Of a stretch of DNA of 64,000 nucleotides, positions 25,601 to 36,824 are shown one piece after another (positions within the stretch are counted from its first letter, which is position 1; every line of letters begins with the position of its first letter). Source of the stretch: Orthonyx spaldingii (taxonomy: Eukaryota > Chordata > Aves > Passeriformes > Orthonychidae); NCBI GenBank assembly GCA_013397795.1, contig VZTJ01000581.1, forward strand, positions 1 through 64,000, written 5' to 3'. The notes beneath the pieces are model-generated. The model made no database searches, was not told the origin of the DNA, and saw only the letters and a program-made list of their open reading frames with translations. A program made the translations under genes and the position numbers.

Positions 25601-27028
25601 AACCGTGTGCTGCCTATGAAGCTGCCCTCATTCAGCTGCCTATAGAATAACAGTTTGTCATGCAGCAGTATTGTGTTGGCATATTTTTTCCTTTTCTAGA
25701 AGGCCTGGATAATTTGTTTCTGTCTTTTATCAGCTATAAAGGAAGCCAGCATTTGGCATTTTTCAGGCTATTCTTAATGCACCATGTCTTTCTTTCATAA
25801 TGAGTCAGTCTAAAGTTTTTTCCCACTGAAATTATTTAACAGACCTCAAAAGTAAAGCTCAAATGCAGTTATGAATTTGCTGACCTTTCAACACGTTCAG
25901 CAACTGCAGGCAGATTGTTCAGATCAACCACTTTAATCCCATCACATCTAATGTGTCCTCATTAACAAATTAAAAGGAAATGCCTGTTGTTCTAGACAGA
26001 AACATACTTCAGTACTAAATATGCATATAGATTCACCATGTATATATTATATTAATTTTTACATATGTATGCATATATATCAACATACACATGCATATAA
26101 GAAAGGGAAACCAGAAACTTGGAAACATGAAGTACATCACATAACTACAATCAAAACACGATTCGTTAACCACTGACACTCAGGCTTAGGAAATAAATTA
26201 GAAATATGTAATAGCTGTAAGATCTTTCTTTCACTTTCTCTGTTTTAAAGCTCTCTGAAAGATAAGTAGTTGCTGTTGTGTTGATTGCTATTCTCCCTTC
26301 AGTTGCCCATTTAAATTCAGTAACATTATACCTGTCTGTACTTGATGCTTGAAATAGGAACATCTTTATTCTGCTTTGCCTGTTATTGCTTTCCAGTATT
26401 CTGCTAGAGCTGAGAATTCTCAGCTGACAAGTCCCTGTGTGCTCAGCTCCACATAAGCCACCAGTAAGACACATCTCTTCCCACCTAAAAGTTCATAAAC
26501 TGACAAACTGACTAAAAAAAAAAAAAAGTTTGAATAAAGTAGTATCATCAGTGTTTTATGGATGAGAAAGATTAGCAGAAGGAAATGAGACTTGCTCTTC
26601 AGTGCATACACAGCGAAATCGAGAACTGACTTTAGATCTCCTGTTTTCCTAGTGTCATCACCACAAGACCCTCAATCCTATCTTTGATTTAACTTTCTTT
26701 TATACTTTCCCCCTGCACCTGCTGTTCAATATCAGGGGTTCAGATTCTATGAAATGACAAGGTGAGCATACAAATGTGCAAGGTTGTAGATGTAACCAAG
26801 ATAATTAACATGGAGAGGCATGCTCAGCATATTTTTACTTTTCCTCTTCACAGATAACGAGTTTCTTGCCTTTGAATTTAAGCACAGGTACTATATAGAA
26901 TTCCTACTGCAATTAATTGATGAATAAATTTTCCCCCTTGAGTTTCTTATTTGCCTGGAAACCTACCACTATGCAACCTAAATATGTATATTCAAAATAA
27001 GAAAAAGAATAAAGAGAAAGAGCGAAGA

Positions 27029-27029
27029 N
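27029..27029. other. Single ambiguous base (N)
   Basis: One unresolved base in an A/G-rich stretch; not associated with any feature. Confidence 0.99.
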
Positions 27030-27935
27030 TATTTATATTCTGAATTAATTCTTCTAACCTCACTTGAAATTCTATAGAAATTTGGTGCTTCAGTTAAAAC
27101 TGACCTTAGGCACTTTCAACTCACATGATGATTATTTGCTCAGAAGTTCACTAAAGGTCTATTTGACTGTGGCAGTATTACAGGAGGTCATATTTTTTTC
27201 AAAGAGGAGCAGTTCTTGAACATTTTTTACAGTTCATTGTGCAGAAATAAGCTTTCCATCAATATCAACCACATTTTTCCCCATATACTTCTTTTGCTTG
27301 TTTTTTTCATTACTGTTTCTTGAAGAATTCACAAGAAAATGCCGCACTTCTAAAAAATCAGAATTCTTCATGCCCTCTGTTACAGCACAGCAAAGTTGTG
27401 AGAATATCTTAATACATTTTTAGATTTTTAATTTTACAGTGTGAAGATCTGGGACCAATCACAGCAACAGGTAATTTAATATTTTCCGAGTGTTTGGGAA
27501 ATTAAGTAGTGTATAGGCCCATTGTGATATAATCTGAATATGTATTGATAAGTTTCTGATTTAGTTGCAGTTTGAAAATGTGAGATAATCATCCAAAGAA
27601 TGAAGTTATGCAAGAAATGTATAAATATATACATATATACATAAATACACATATAAAACAATAATTAGAAAATGTTTTAGAATAATATTGTAGTTATTTT
27701 TTGGCAAAAGCTGAGATATTGTTCTAATCAAGCATATTTGACCCCATGAAAAGTGCCTTCCTCATTGTTTTGTTTGTGAAGAATGTAAAATTGTACACAG
27801 GTATGAAAGCTGTTGAATATAAGCATTGAAAGTTGAAATCTAAAGACTTTTCGTAGCTAATTTTCTGAGGCTAGTCCATTGAGCACAAATAAGTGAGACA
27901 GATATGTGAAGAAATACATTGTTAAAGAAAGTGAA

Positions 27936-28150
27936 GGTGCCCTATACTACACTTCAGAAATGAGAAGGCATACAATAAAACTGAAACAAATTCCAAATGG
28001 AACCAAGTATTTTCAACAAACCAGGACATGGCTGTGGAGCTCATTACCACAGGATATAGACAGGACAACGGATAGATGGAAATCAAAAGAAGGTGGGGAA
28101 TGTATGTGAATTAGAAGAATCCTATCAGTAATTAATGCTTTTGAAAGGAG
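27936..28150 (+). mobile_element. Probable ancient CR1/L3-type LINE relic
   Basis: The translated segment TRTWLWSSLPQDI (about 28,020-28,060) fits the conserved end of CR1-clade ORF2, where a trp-asn-ser-leu-pro-gln block (WNSLPQ) follows the basic region, and the upstream KLKQIPNGTKYF is compatible with the preceding region. The 3' boundary is not clear and no tail repeat is visible. The match is short and strongly diverged, so an unrelated chance frame is possible. Confidence 0.42.
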
Positions 28151-29024
28151 AAGAAACATAATTCTTCAGGAGTTAAAATGGAGCAGGGGTTAGAAAGGAG
28201 ACTTTTCCTGGTGGTGATTAGCTTCTAATTGTCTGTAACAGGGATTTTCTGAAGTTGCTTAGTGGCATAGGAAGCTAATGGACAACACAAAACCACAGAT
28301 CTTATCTAGAATGGTGTCTGGTGCTATCATATTTGGAAAATTTAAATTTTCCTGACTCTTGTCAGTTACCAGTATCTGGTAGAAACTGTGATTTTTAAAT
28401 AATTTATAAACATTAAAATTTTAGTTTTTGTTCTTACAAAGACCTCTGGCTGGATTAAGACAGGGAAGAAAACCCAGAGGGCTGTACTAAGTGCAGTGTT
28501 TCTTTCTTTTCCATCACCTAAATGAGTAAATAGAAATATTTGTACCACTTTTGCTAGTCTACTTGTAGCTTTTTCTATACCTGCATCATATCCTCCTGCA
28601 TTTTTTGCCTTTCTTGAATAAATAGTCCAAGATTCCTCCCTGCAGAAACTCTAATGCCATTCTCACATTCCCCTGTTAGAAGTAGAATGGTATAAGAAGA
28701 AAATGGTAATCATCGTGTATCATTTTTTTGGGGGTAAAAAACCCCCAATATTTTTTGGCATAATTTCCAGACCCTATTCTTTTCTTATTATGAGTGTTTT
28801 GTTTGTTTTTTCAGTTGCTAACAAAAGCTAGGTCTATAAAATGGGAAAAAACAAAATCAGTGGGATGAGCTGCTGGAAAGGATGCTGAGTGAGATTTGTT
28901 TTTTTTTAAAAAAAAAGCTTTTAATGGAACAGATGAAAAGTTCTTTGGTACATGTCACCACAAAGTGTTTACACAGGTGTTTAAGGTTATATATGAGCAT
29001 CTCTATACCTTCAATGGCATAAAT
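28151..29024. other. Unique AT-rich non-coding DNA
   Basis: Nothing recognised apart from a G5/C5 hairpin at 28,728-28,748 and a T/A homopolymer junction at about 28,898-28,916. Confidence 0.55.
28728..28748. repeat. Short perfect hairpin, 8-bp stem
   Basis: TTGGGGGT, a five-A loop, then ACCCCCAA. The five-G/five-C stem stands out in sequence that is otherwise AT-rich. Confidence 0.9.
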
Positions 29025-29757
29025 TAACAACAAATATCAGATTCTGCATCTGGGAAAGTGTAATCCTGGATGTAAATGTAGACTGAGGGACAAGTGGCTG
29101 AAGTGCAGCCCTGCAGGAAGGAATCTGGGGTAATTTGGTTGATGGTGAGCTCAACACGAGTGAACAATGTGCCCCAGGAGCCAGATGAGCCAGCAGTATC
29201 CTGTGGTGCATTAAGCACCTTACAGTCCCTGGTGGAAAGGAGTGATTGTCCCACTACACTCAGCACTGGTACGGCCTCACCTCTAGTAGGTGTGCTGTTC
29301 CGGACCCTATAATATAAGGATTTAAAAATACTAGTTTGTGTCCAAAAGAGGGCAAGAAAGATGGAGAAAGGTCTAGAAGGTGTTACTTCGGAGAAGAGGC
29401 TGAGGATACAGGTTTGTTCTGCTTAGAGGAAACTGAGGGGTCACCTCTGCTACCTAGTACTTGGTAATGAGGGGGAGAAAAGACGGAGGTGCTTCTCTGC
29501 TGTCCCATGATAGGAGGTGAAGGATGTCTTAAATCTGTGTCAGGAGAAGTCCAGACTGGATATTTGGAAAATTTTCTTCACTGAGAAAGTGGTCTAGAAC
29601 AGGAAAAAATTCTCCAGAGAAATGGTCCGTGGCCCTGTCCCCACCTGTAAGTGCTTGAGAAACATTTGAACGCTCTTAGATATATAGCTTAATTTTTAGG
29701 TTGTCCTGAATGGAATCAGGAATTCAACCCAATGATCCTGGTTGGTCCCAGTGTATT
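29025..29757 (+). mobile_element. CR1 LINE 3' portion, 5'-truncated and degenerate
   Basis: Plus-strand CR1 starting in ORF2 after the RT core: CAGATTCTGCATCTGGGAAA, GTGAGCTCAACACGAGTGAACA and CCAGGAGCCAGATGAGCCAG correspond to the part encoding LxLG...VLVDxxLNMSxQC. It continues through a decayed C-terminal tail (AGAAGAGGCTGAGGATAC, GTCCAGACTGGATATTTGG) and ends near the AATGATCCTGGTTGGTCCCA block. Multiple frameshifts and stops. More diverged than the copy at 18.2-20.3 kb, hence probably older. Confidence 0.88.
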
Positions 29758-30585
29758 CAATGACATGATGAAGTGCTTTCTGAACTAAATTCATTAGGGT
29801 GAAAGATGAATGGGAAAAAAAGAAGTGGAGAGACTGGAGTCTAAATAGACATCTGAGCAACATATTTAAGACATTTATTAGAGCCTTTCTATTCATGATA
29901 AAGAGGGAGACTAAAAATATTTATATTTGAACACTGTTGAGAGTAATTAACATTCTTGTATCAAACTTCACCTCCTGTTCCCTCTTTCAAATAACACCTG
30001 CTATTCATGGTACGCTTTATAGAAGTCACTGCTTTCAGACAGTAGCAGCATAAAGTCATCTGCTCTTCCTCAGGCTCCATTTCAAGCTTTATTGAATAAG
30101 AATAAGAGAGGGTTTTTTTCCTTAAATTCCCACATAATTCTTTCTTCTGCAGCAAAAATCAATCAACTGGCATTTCATTACTCTTGATAATGATACCATA
30201 TTATTGTGTGAGAAAAAAACAAATTCAGCTTTGAACAAGGCCATAAGTCTTCTTGTTCAATTGGTTCCACAGATGTAATGGTTAATGAGATCAGGAAATG
30301 CTCGTGCAAAGAAATAGCTTCAGAGAGCTATTAATTTGAATAGAGTAAGGGTCATGTCTAGGGCTATTGCGTGCTCCTTTGAAAGGAGTCACCTCTTCTC
30401 TCTTTCTGAAGATGGAAGCACACCTTGCTTTGAAATCTGTTAAGACAAATGTCTTTCAGAGGCTATGGACTTGATCAAGAAAAGCATGAAATACCTACAT
30501 AATTTATTTGTATTTTGCTGCATGAATTGCCCTGACTGATTTAATTTACACAATTTTTCCTATACCTCTGGTTACTTTATACTTT

Positions 30586-30669
30586 GAAAAGATACAAGTT
30601 TGCTCAGTAAGCTCTCTGTATAGCTGTGAAAAGATATGAGTTTGCTCAGTAAGCTCTCTGTATAGCTGT
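30586..30669. repeat. 42-bp tandem duplication, two units
   Basis: Units 30,586-30,627 and 30,628-30,669 match at 40 of 42 positions (GATACAAG versus GATATGAG is the only difference block). No motif inside suggests function; a recent local duplication is likely. Confidence 0.95.
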
Positions 30670-30950
30670 TATTGTCTCCACAAAATATGGTTTTACCTGT
30701 ACGAATGCATGAAGGAAAATATATTGTTTTAATCATCTAGTGTTTCCTGAAGTTGTCTAGTCTTCATTGTTTGATTTCATGCTTACTCTAAGTTATCCCA
30801 CAAAACAAATCAAAAGGAATGATGCAAACAAAACTTAAGCTCATGAAAAGCACTTGAGTGTCGAGATTCTCAACATTTTGTAATTTTTGTTGTTATTGTT
30901 CAGAACAGTTGATTTTCAACTTGTGGTATAAAAATAAATGCTAGGGGCTT

Positions 30951-30998
30951 GTTTTTTTTGTTGTTGTTGTTTTTTTGGTGTTTTTTTTTTCTTTTTAG
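30951..30998. repeat. T-rich low-complexity tract with (TTG)n
   Basis: Long T runs interrupted by TTG units, then CTTTTTAG. Simple-sequence DNA. Confidence 0.85.
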
Positions 30999-33900
30999 CA
31001 CACTAAGAGATAGACTTGGCAAATACAGTAAGAAAAGAGAAGTTTCTTTTACCCTCATGAATGTGTGAAATGTAAACAACTGGACTGTGAGTTCAATTTC
31101 ATGTTGCATCATTTTTACATTGACATTAATCTAATGATTTGCTCTTGATTTGGTATTCAGTACGGAGATTGCTACCATGGTCAGAATAACTCTGGAAGGG
31201 CATTATTTATATTCTGAAACATGTAATTTGCAGCAAGGTAAACAAGTGGCAATTACAATAATTTGACAGACAATATGTATACAGATCCTTTCATCTTCAA
31301 AACAAATATATTTAATCTATTTTTTGTTCATTAAATAGTCTGCAGTGCAAATTCAATTTTTTTGAAATAAAACACTAAGAAAGCTGTGTACTTATTATTT
31401 AGTAGTTTCAAAAATAACCCAACAAGTTTGGGTCTTGAGACAATTACTTTTGTCCATGCTTTTAAATACTTGCCAAAACTAGGCTTGTCTTTAAGAAAAA
31501 AGCCCCAACAATCAATATAATTCAAATGGCCAACAAATTTATATTGAATGCAACATTTTCAAATAAACATTTTTATATGTTGTTTAAGGGTTTTTAATAT
31601 CCACACGACACCTAAAATCAATACTTTTTACCTTTGCTCATAACAAAATTAATAAAAAGATCCACGTTTTTTGGTGTAATAAAGCCAGATTAATGCAAGA
31701 CTAATGCAGACATTCTTTATAGCTCTGCTGTGCTCCCTGTCCAGATAGGCAGAGTACAAAGTAGCTGGCAAGTGTTTGAACTGTTCTTGTCATGACAGCT
31801 GCTTAGGAGTACAAGGTACAGTGGTGACATTAAGTATAAGAGACACAGAATAATCACAAAAACTATTGCAAAGCATTTGCCAACACACACAGCACATGTT
31901 AGTTCCTTTAAAACACCTGAAAACTTAAAGCAATGTTTGTCTGTTAAATGATGGTCATAAATATAAGTGTATGCCTACAAAGTTATTTGTTTCTTATGCT
32001 TAATACGGGAGGCAGCATTCTGCAAATTGTTTTCAGGAATGTTGTGTTTTGTTGAGTCCTTTAAAACCTTTGATATCCAAAAAATAAATATCAGTATTTT
32101 AAAACTGAAGTTGATCATCAGGACATTATTTTTAGAGTCCAACAAACATGTTTTACTTTCAACTTAGCTGGTGAACCTTACAACTCTTGAACTTGCTATA
32201 ACTGCATACTGTTACAGCTTCCAAGAAGCCTAAATATTCTAAGGTCTTACTGGCTTGTTTCTGTTAAAAAAAGAACAACACACTTCTTTTAATACAATTT
32301 GTATTCTGATGCTATTTTGTTAATTGATCACTAAAAGAGCAGAATTACATGTAATTTAGATGGCCTCTTATCACGAGGATTTTTCTTCTTAGATCATGAA
32401 AACCATTAGAATATGTGTGATGGCTTTTGCTTCACTAACAAAAAAGAAAGCTCTGAAATATCCTCTAACAATGCAAGTTTGCACCTGCTTTCCTGAATGA
32501 TCTGCTAGACATAATTGCTCCAAAGTAAGGACTATTACTGAGATTTTTCCCAATTAATTATTTTCAACTAGAGATCTTGCTATTTCTGTTCAGAAATATA
32601 ATAGATGTAGTTTTGATTAGATGGGTGTTAGAGATAGTTCACTCCTCTGGAATTTGTATAATGTTTCTAGGACATTATTCATATTCTAATTTTCTTTGCC
32701 TATACTTACATCTCCATAGATCGCCCCAAATAATTATAATTTATGTAGTACTATTAAAACCATACTTTTAGATTTCACAAATTACAATGCATTCTGATTC
32801 TGTGACAGCAACTACATTTTTTGCCATTTTTTTCTGCTTTCTAATATTCTTAATATCTTCTGGTCTCCGTTGGTAGAATTTGTGTACAAGTAAAAGCCAA
32901 TGCCTTTTAAAATTGGTCAGCATATTTCAACTGTGCTATTTTTCAGTGAAACACATTCTTAAGAGGTGAAATTCCTCTACATTTCCAATGTGATAATTTT
33001 GATAAGACATAAAGGAATAACACTCTGATAATATGTTATTATTTAATGTCCTATTCCTAAATTCTCATGTCTCAAATACTGAAAGACAAAAGAATGAAAA
33101 AAAGAAAAGTGGAAATAAAGTAATAGTCCTCCGTTATTTACTGCAAATATTATTACTGAACAATAACATTTTGTGATAGCTCAAGTGGATCACCTTTTTG
33201 GAACTGCCAACCTTGTAAAAATCTCTCTTCTTTTGGCATAGGAGAATTCATATCATCTTGGACCAAAAGCTTTGGACAACAGACCAATTGTTCTGGAGAC
33301 CAACTTCACTGAAGACACTCCCAAGACTCTGCTCAGTTTCTCATTAATTGCCTCCCAGAAACTCAGATGGCTGTAGAGAGTATGGTTCAGAGTTTAATTA
33401 TTTGAGCACCATAAAGTAAGAAAATTTTAACAATCCAAGAGCTGGTTAAAGACTGAGAAAATCAACTATTTTCCTGTGAGACAGCACAAGAGAAGTAGAG
33501 ATTTACCCAAAGAAGTAACTTTCTGTTATTAAATATCACTTAGAACTGAAAAGGCTGGCCAGTTTTCTTTGTCCAGCTTATCTCAACTGTAAGTAAGCTT
33601 TGTAAAATGAACTTTTGCATAAAATATCTATCGTCAAAATTTTTATTTGTGGAGTTCTTCACAAGCTGGAACAATGCTGTTACTGTGCACTGATAACCTC
33701 ATCCCATGCTTCTGGCTGAGTCCTATCCACCTCATGTTGGATGCTACCATGAAAGCATCACGGCTAACCCAGCTTGCTGCTGGCTTCACTCTGTCTTTCC
33801 TCCACAGAACATTTTCTGCTTTTCTTTACAAAGAGTCTTCATTTGAGAATTTAGATTCCAGTCACAGCAAGATCATATACATTATGGTGTTCCATACTAT

Positions 33901-34977
33901 ACCAGAACAGTTAGTTGTTAGCAATTATTTTTTTCTGGGAAGGTTTCCTCCAGTTGAAAATCACCACTCTTTCTCTTTGTGACACAGACCAAATTTAACA
34001 AGTCAAAATTCTTGAAATACACAATGCAAAATAGATCCAGATACTGAACAGGAGTTGTAAGTTATGTAAGCAGTTACAACAGACATTTTTGTAAACAGTC
34101 AGAATTAAGTTCTTTAAATGAGATAAACATATCCCATAATTATTATAATTGCTTAGTGTCAAGAGCAACTGCTTATCTGCAATCAGCCTAGCTAGTTGCT
34201 TACATGGTTATATTCCCCTGGCAAGACCATCCTTTTGTGCCAGAATATTCTGAGAGTAATCACTGAATCTTTTCTCAGAATGTGTAAATTCTGAAATGTG
34301 TTAAAAATGAAGACTTAATCTAGAATTTCCTAGACTGAAACTGGATGTAGGTATCTTACCAAAAGTGGTACTTTTTATAAAAAACAAATTTGAAAATCCT
34401 TTTTGGGAATAGAAAGTCCTGCACTCTAGATTTCAAAGTGTTCCATGCAGTATAAAAACCTTTAGTAAAGCATGCAGTGTTTGGAAAATTACTGTATCTC
34501 TTTGGATGCTTGAAGCTTTTGTGATATGGAAATTGAGGCATAGAATTACTGCTGAGTAAAATCTGGAATATGTTGGAACATTATAGAGCCTAATACTGAA
34601 ATGAAAAGTGTCAAATAAAAACCAAAACAGACCTAACACAATGCAGAAAAAAGAGATAGTGCCTGTAATTATTTGAAAAACTTCAGAGGTTTAGTTTGGA
34701 ATTTTACAGGTTCACAAAATGCATCTTTATGTGTGAACTGACAGATATTCACACAGAACAAAATCCTGAGATTGGAAAAAAGGCACACAAATGAAAGAGA
34801 AATGCAACAATAGACCATCAAAACTTCTTAATATTGTGAAAAATCAAAAGCCATGCAGAGGTAGGTGTAGATTTAATGCATAATATTGTCGTATTTTGAA
34901 ACACAAGGTTATAAATATTATGTGTATAAACTGAATTCAGGTAATTGCTTTAAGAAAAGACTTCCAGTGTGCCACTG

Positions 34978-35250
34978 TATCATAGAATCATAGAATATCC
35001 TGAGCTGGGAAGGGACCCACCAGGATCATCAAAGCCCAGCTCCTGACCCTGCAGAGTACAACCTGAAGAGTCACGCCATTTGCCCAAGAGCAGTGTCCAA
35101 ACACTTCTTGAACTCTGTCAGGCTTGGTGCTGTGACCACTTCCCTGAGGAGCTTCTCCAGTGCTCAATCACCCTCTGGGTGGTGAACCTTTTCCTTATAT
35201 CCAACCTAAACCTCCCCTGACTCAGTTTCAGGTCATTCCCTTGGATACTG
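34978..35250 (-). mobile_element. CR1 LINE 3' end, 5'-truncated
   Basis: The plus strand opens with ATCATAGAATCATAGAATAT, the reverse complement of the CR1 (ATTCTATG)n tail, followed by GGGAAGGGACCCACCAGG and AACTCTGTCAGGCTTGG blocks and CCAACCTAAACCTCCCC. It is the same subfamily type as the 3' end of the copy at 18.2-20.3 kb, in the opposite orientation. Only the 3' untranslated region and the last ORF2 codons remain. Confidence 0.94.
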
Positions 35251-36642
35251 TAGTGGTCTCAGAGATAAATGATCTGTACCTGCACCTCAGCTTTGTCCTG
35301 TGAGGAAGCTGTAGACAGTATCAGTTTAACATGTAAATTTGCAATGTTGGAGTTAGAACATGAGCACATGGACCAGTATGGAATATAATTCCAGAACTGG
35401 ATAGCGTAAATTTAAACTTTAGTTCATATACAGTTGTTACAGAAAGTCACTGCCCGTGCCATTAACAGGAAAGCAATTACCAGGCAAATTGTGTGTAAAA
35501 ACTGGCTTGAAGTGTTCCTTTATCACAGTCATTTCAAGATGTTGTTTGCTTTGAAGATTCCAGAAATTCGTCAAGACAATCACTGTCAATTGAGATCACA
35601 AAATGTCTTGGGGATGGATATACAGAAATTTCAGGAAGTGAGTGAAACAGAAAAGGATGTTAATCCAGTAATTAATATAATAAGTAGCAATAGGTATTTT
35701 CCCATGGATCTCAGCAGTAGACCTACCGGTAAGAAAAAAAAAAAGTAGCAAAACACCAAAAAAAAAACTCTACAAAAATTGGTGGAAAAACCCTGTTTTT
35801 AAAATTTGTACACCAATGTTTTTGCTGGGTACAGCAGAGGAAAAATATATAGGAGAAATAATGTTTGAAGGTCCTCAGAGTGAAAATATGTTGACACTGA
35901 AATGTAAGCATGATGAGGTCTAAGTGATACTTCCAGAGGTAAGTAGGCCCAATGTATCAATGCAACACATTTTAAGTTTATATCTGGTTCTAAGGAGGTA
36001 TGTAAAATATGGAAAAGGGTCAGCAGGCAAACGGAAAGACCAACCCTATCTGTCTCACATTCAGAACTGCACATCTTCCCTCTATCTCCTTTTTTAAACA
36101 AGTGTTTTAACGTCTAGAATAATCTGCATAATAAATGTTGGCTTCTCACGAGTGTAAGAAAGCTGTTAGCTAAGGCACTCGGCTCAGAGTCAGAAGAACA
36201 TCCCTTCATTAAGGGAAGAAGCATGAAATTGAACTTCTGATTCCCAGGGAGACAATGAAGGTGATGTGCCCTGTGGTGGTATTTTGGAGTGGGTGGAGGT
36301 GGAGGAGGAAGAAGACAAGAAGTGCGGCTGTGGTAATTATTAGTGTTTATACATATGAAGGCCAACTGGGCAAAAGTTTTGAAAATTTGCTGTTACAAAG
36401 ACATGCAAAACTTGTTCTAAGGATTTAGGCAGAATTATGCACATTCAGTAAGAGAAATGTGGATACTTTCAAGATCTATATGCAGATTCCATATTTTTGT
36501 ATCTAAATATGTCTGTCTCAAGAATCTAATCCATGTATTTGACCTGATGAAGCAGAAAGCCTGTGACTGAGCACAGAACTGTGATCAGATATATCAAACT
36601 TAGTGCTTTCCCTATTGAATCATTTTTCTTTTTCTTTTCCAG

Positions 36643-36824
36643 GCATACTCAAGTTTGAAAGTTTTCCTCCAGAGCATCTCTGGGGCATGCTTTGTTTTGC
36701 AATTCACCACTCTGCTTGTGAAGTAAATACCAATAAGTCTCACGCCGAGCTTATAAAACCTTTGCCTGGCAGCACGTACAACAGCTTTGTTGCTCTCCTG
36801 CACTGCTCTATCTACATTTTCTAA
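36643..36824 (+). other. Candidate terminal exon with a strong splice acceptor
   Basis: A long pyrimidine tract (TTTTTCTTTTTCTTTTCCAG) ends at 36,642. After it a frame stays open for about 60 codons to TAA at 36,822-36,824, reading ILKFESFPPEHLWGMLCFA, then ACEVNTNKSHAELIKPLPG. I do not recognise it. A good donor, CAGAG|GTAAGT, lies upstream at 35,938. The opposite strand is also open for 63 codons and no clear polyadenylation signal follows closely, so this is a weak candidate, more likely a lncRNA exon or chance. Confidence 0.18.

Larger units (their letters stand above)
20336..27935. other. Unique AT-rich non-coding DNA
   Basis: No gene or clear transposon on either strand. It contains a perfect 20-bp palindrome (21,861-21,880), a (TTTTG)n run (22,587-22,606), TA-rich tracts near 26,020-26,100 and 27,619-27,660, and one ambiguous base at 27,029. 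The block 25,560-25,990 has balanced, non-repetitive composition and could be conserved regulatory DNA (see findings), but this cannot be shown from one sequence. Confidence 0.55.
29758..34977. other. Unique AT-rich non-coding DNA
   Basis: No genes or transposons recognised. It includes a 42-bp tandem duplication (30,586-30,669) and a T-rich low-complexity tract (30,951-30,998). A 111-codon plus frame at 33,647-33,982 lacks an ATG at its start and matches nothing known to me. Confidence 0.55.

Noticed and set aside
33647..33982. 111-codon plus frame
   Set aside because: Begins without ATG, no recognisable domain, no splice or promoter context.
35434..35748. 104-codon plus frame ending in poly-lysine
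   Set aside because: The lysines come from an A homopolymer; no homology or upstream gene structure. GTAAGA in it is the only support.
36179..36240. tRNA-like wording (GCTAAGGCACTCGGCTCAGAGTC)
   Set aside because: Could not fold into a cloverleaf with matching acceptor and T arms; no CCA-side box B.
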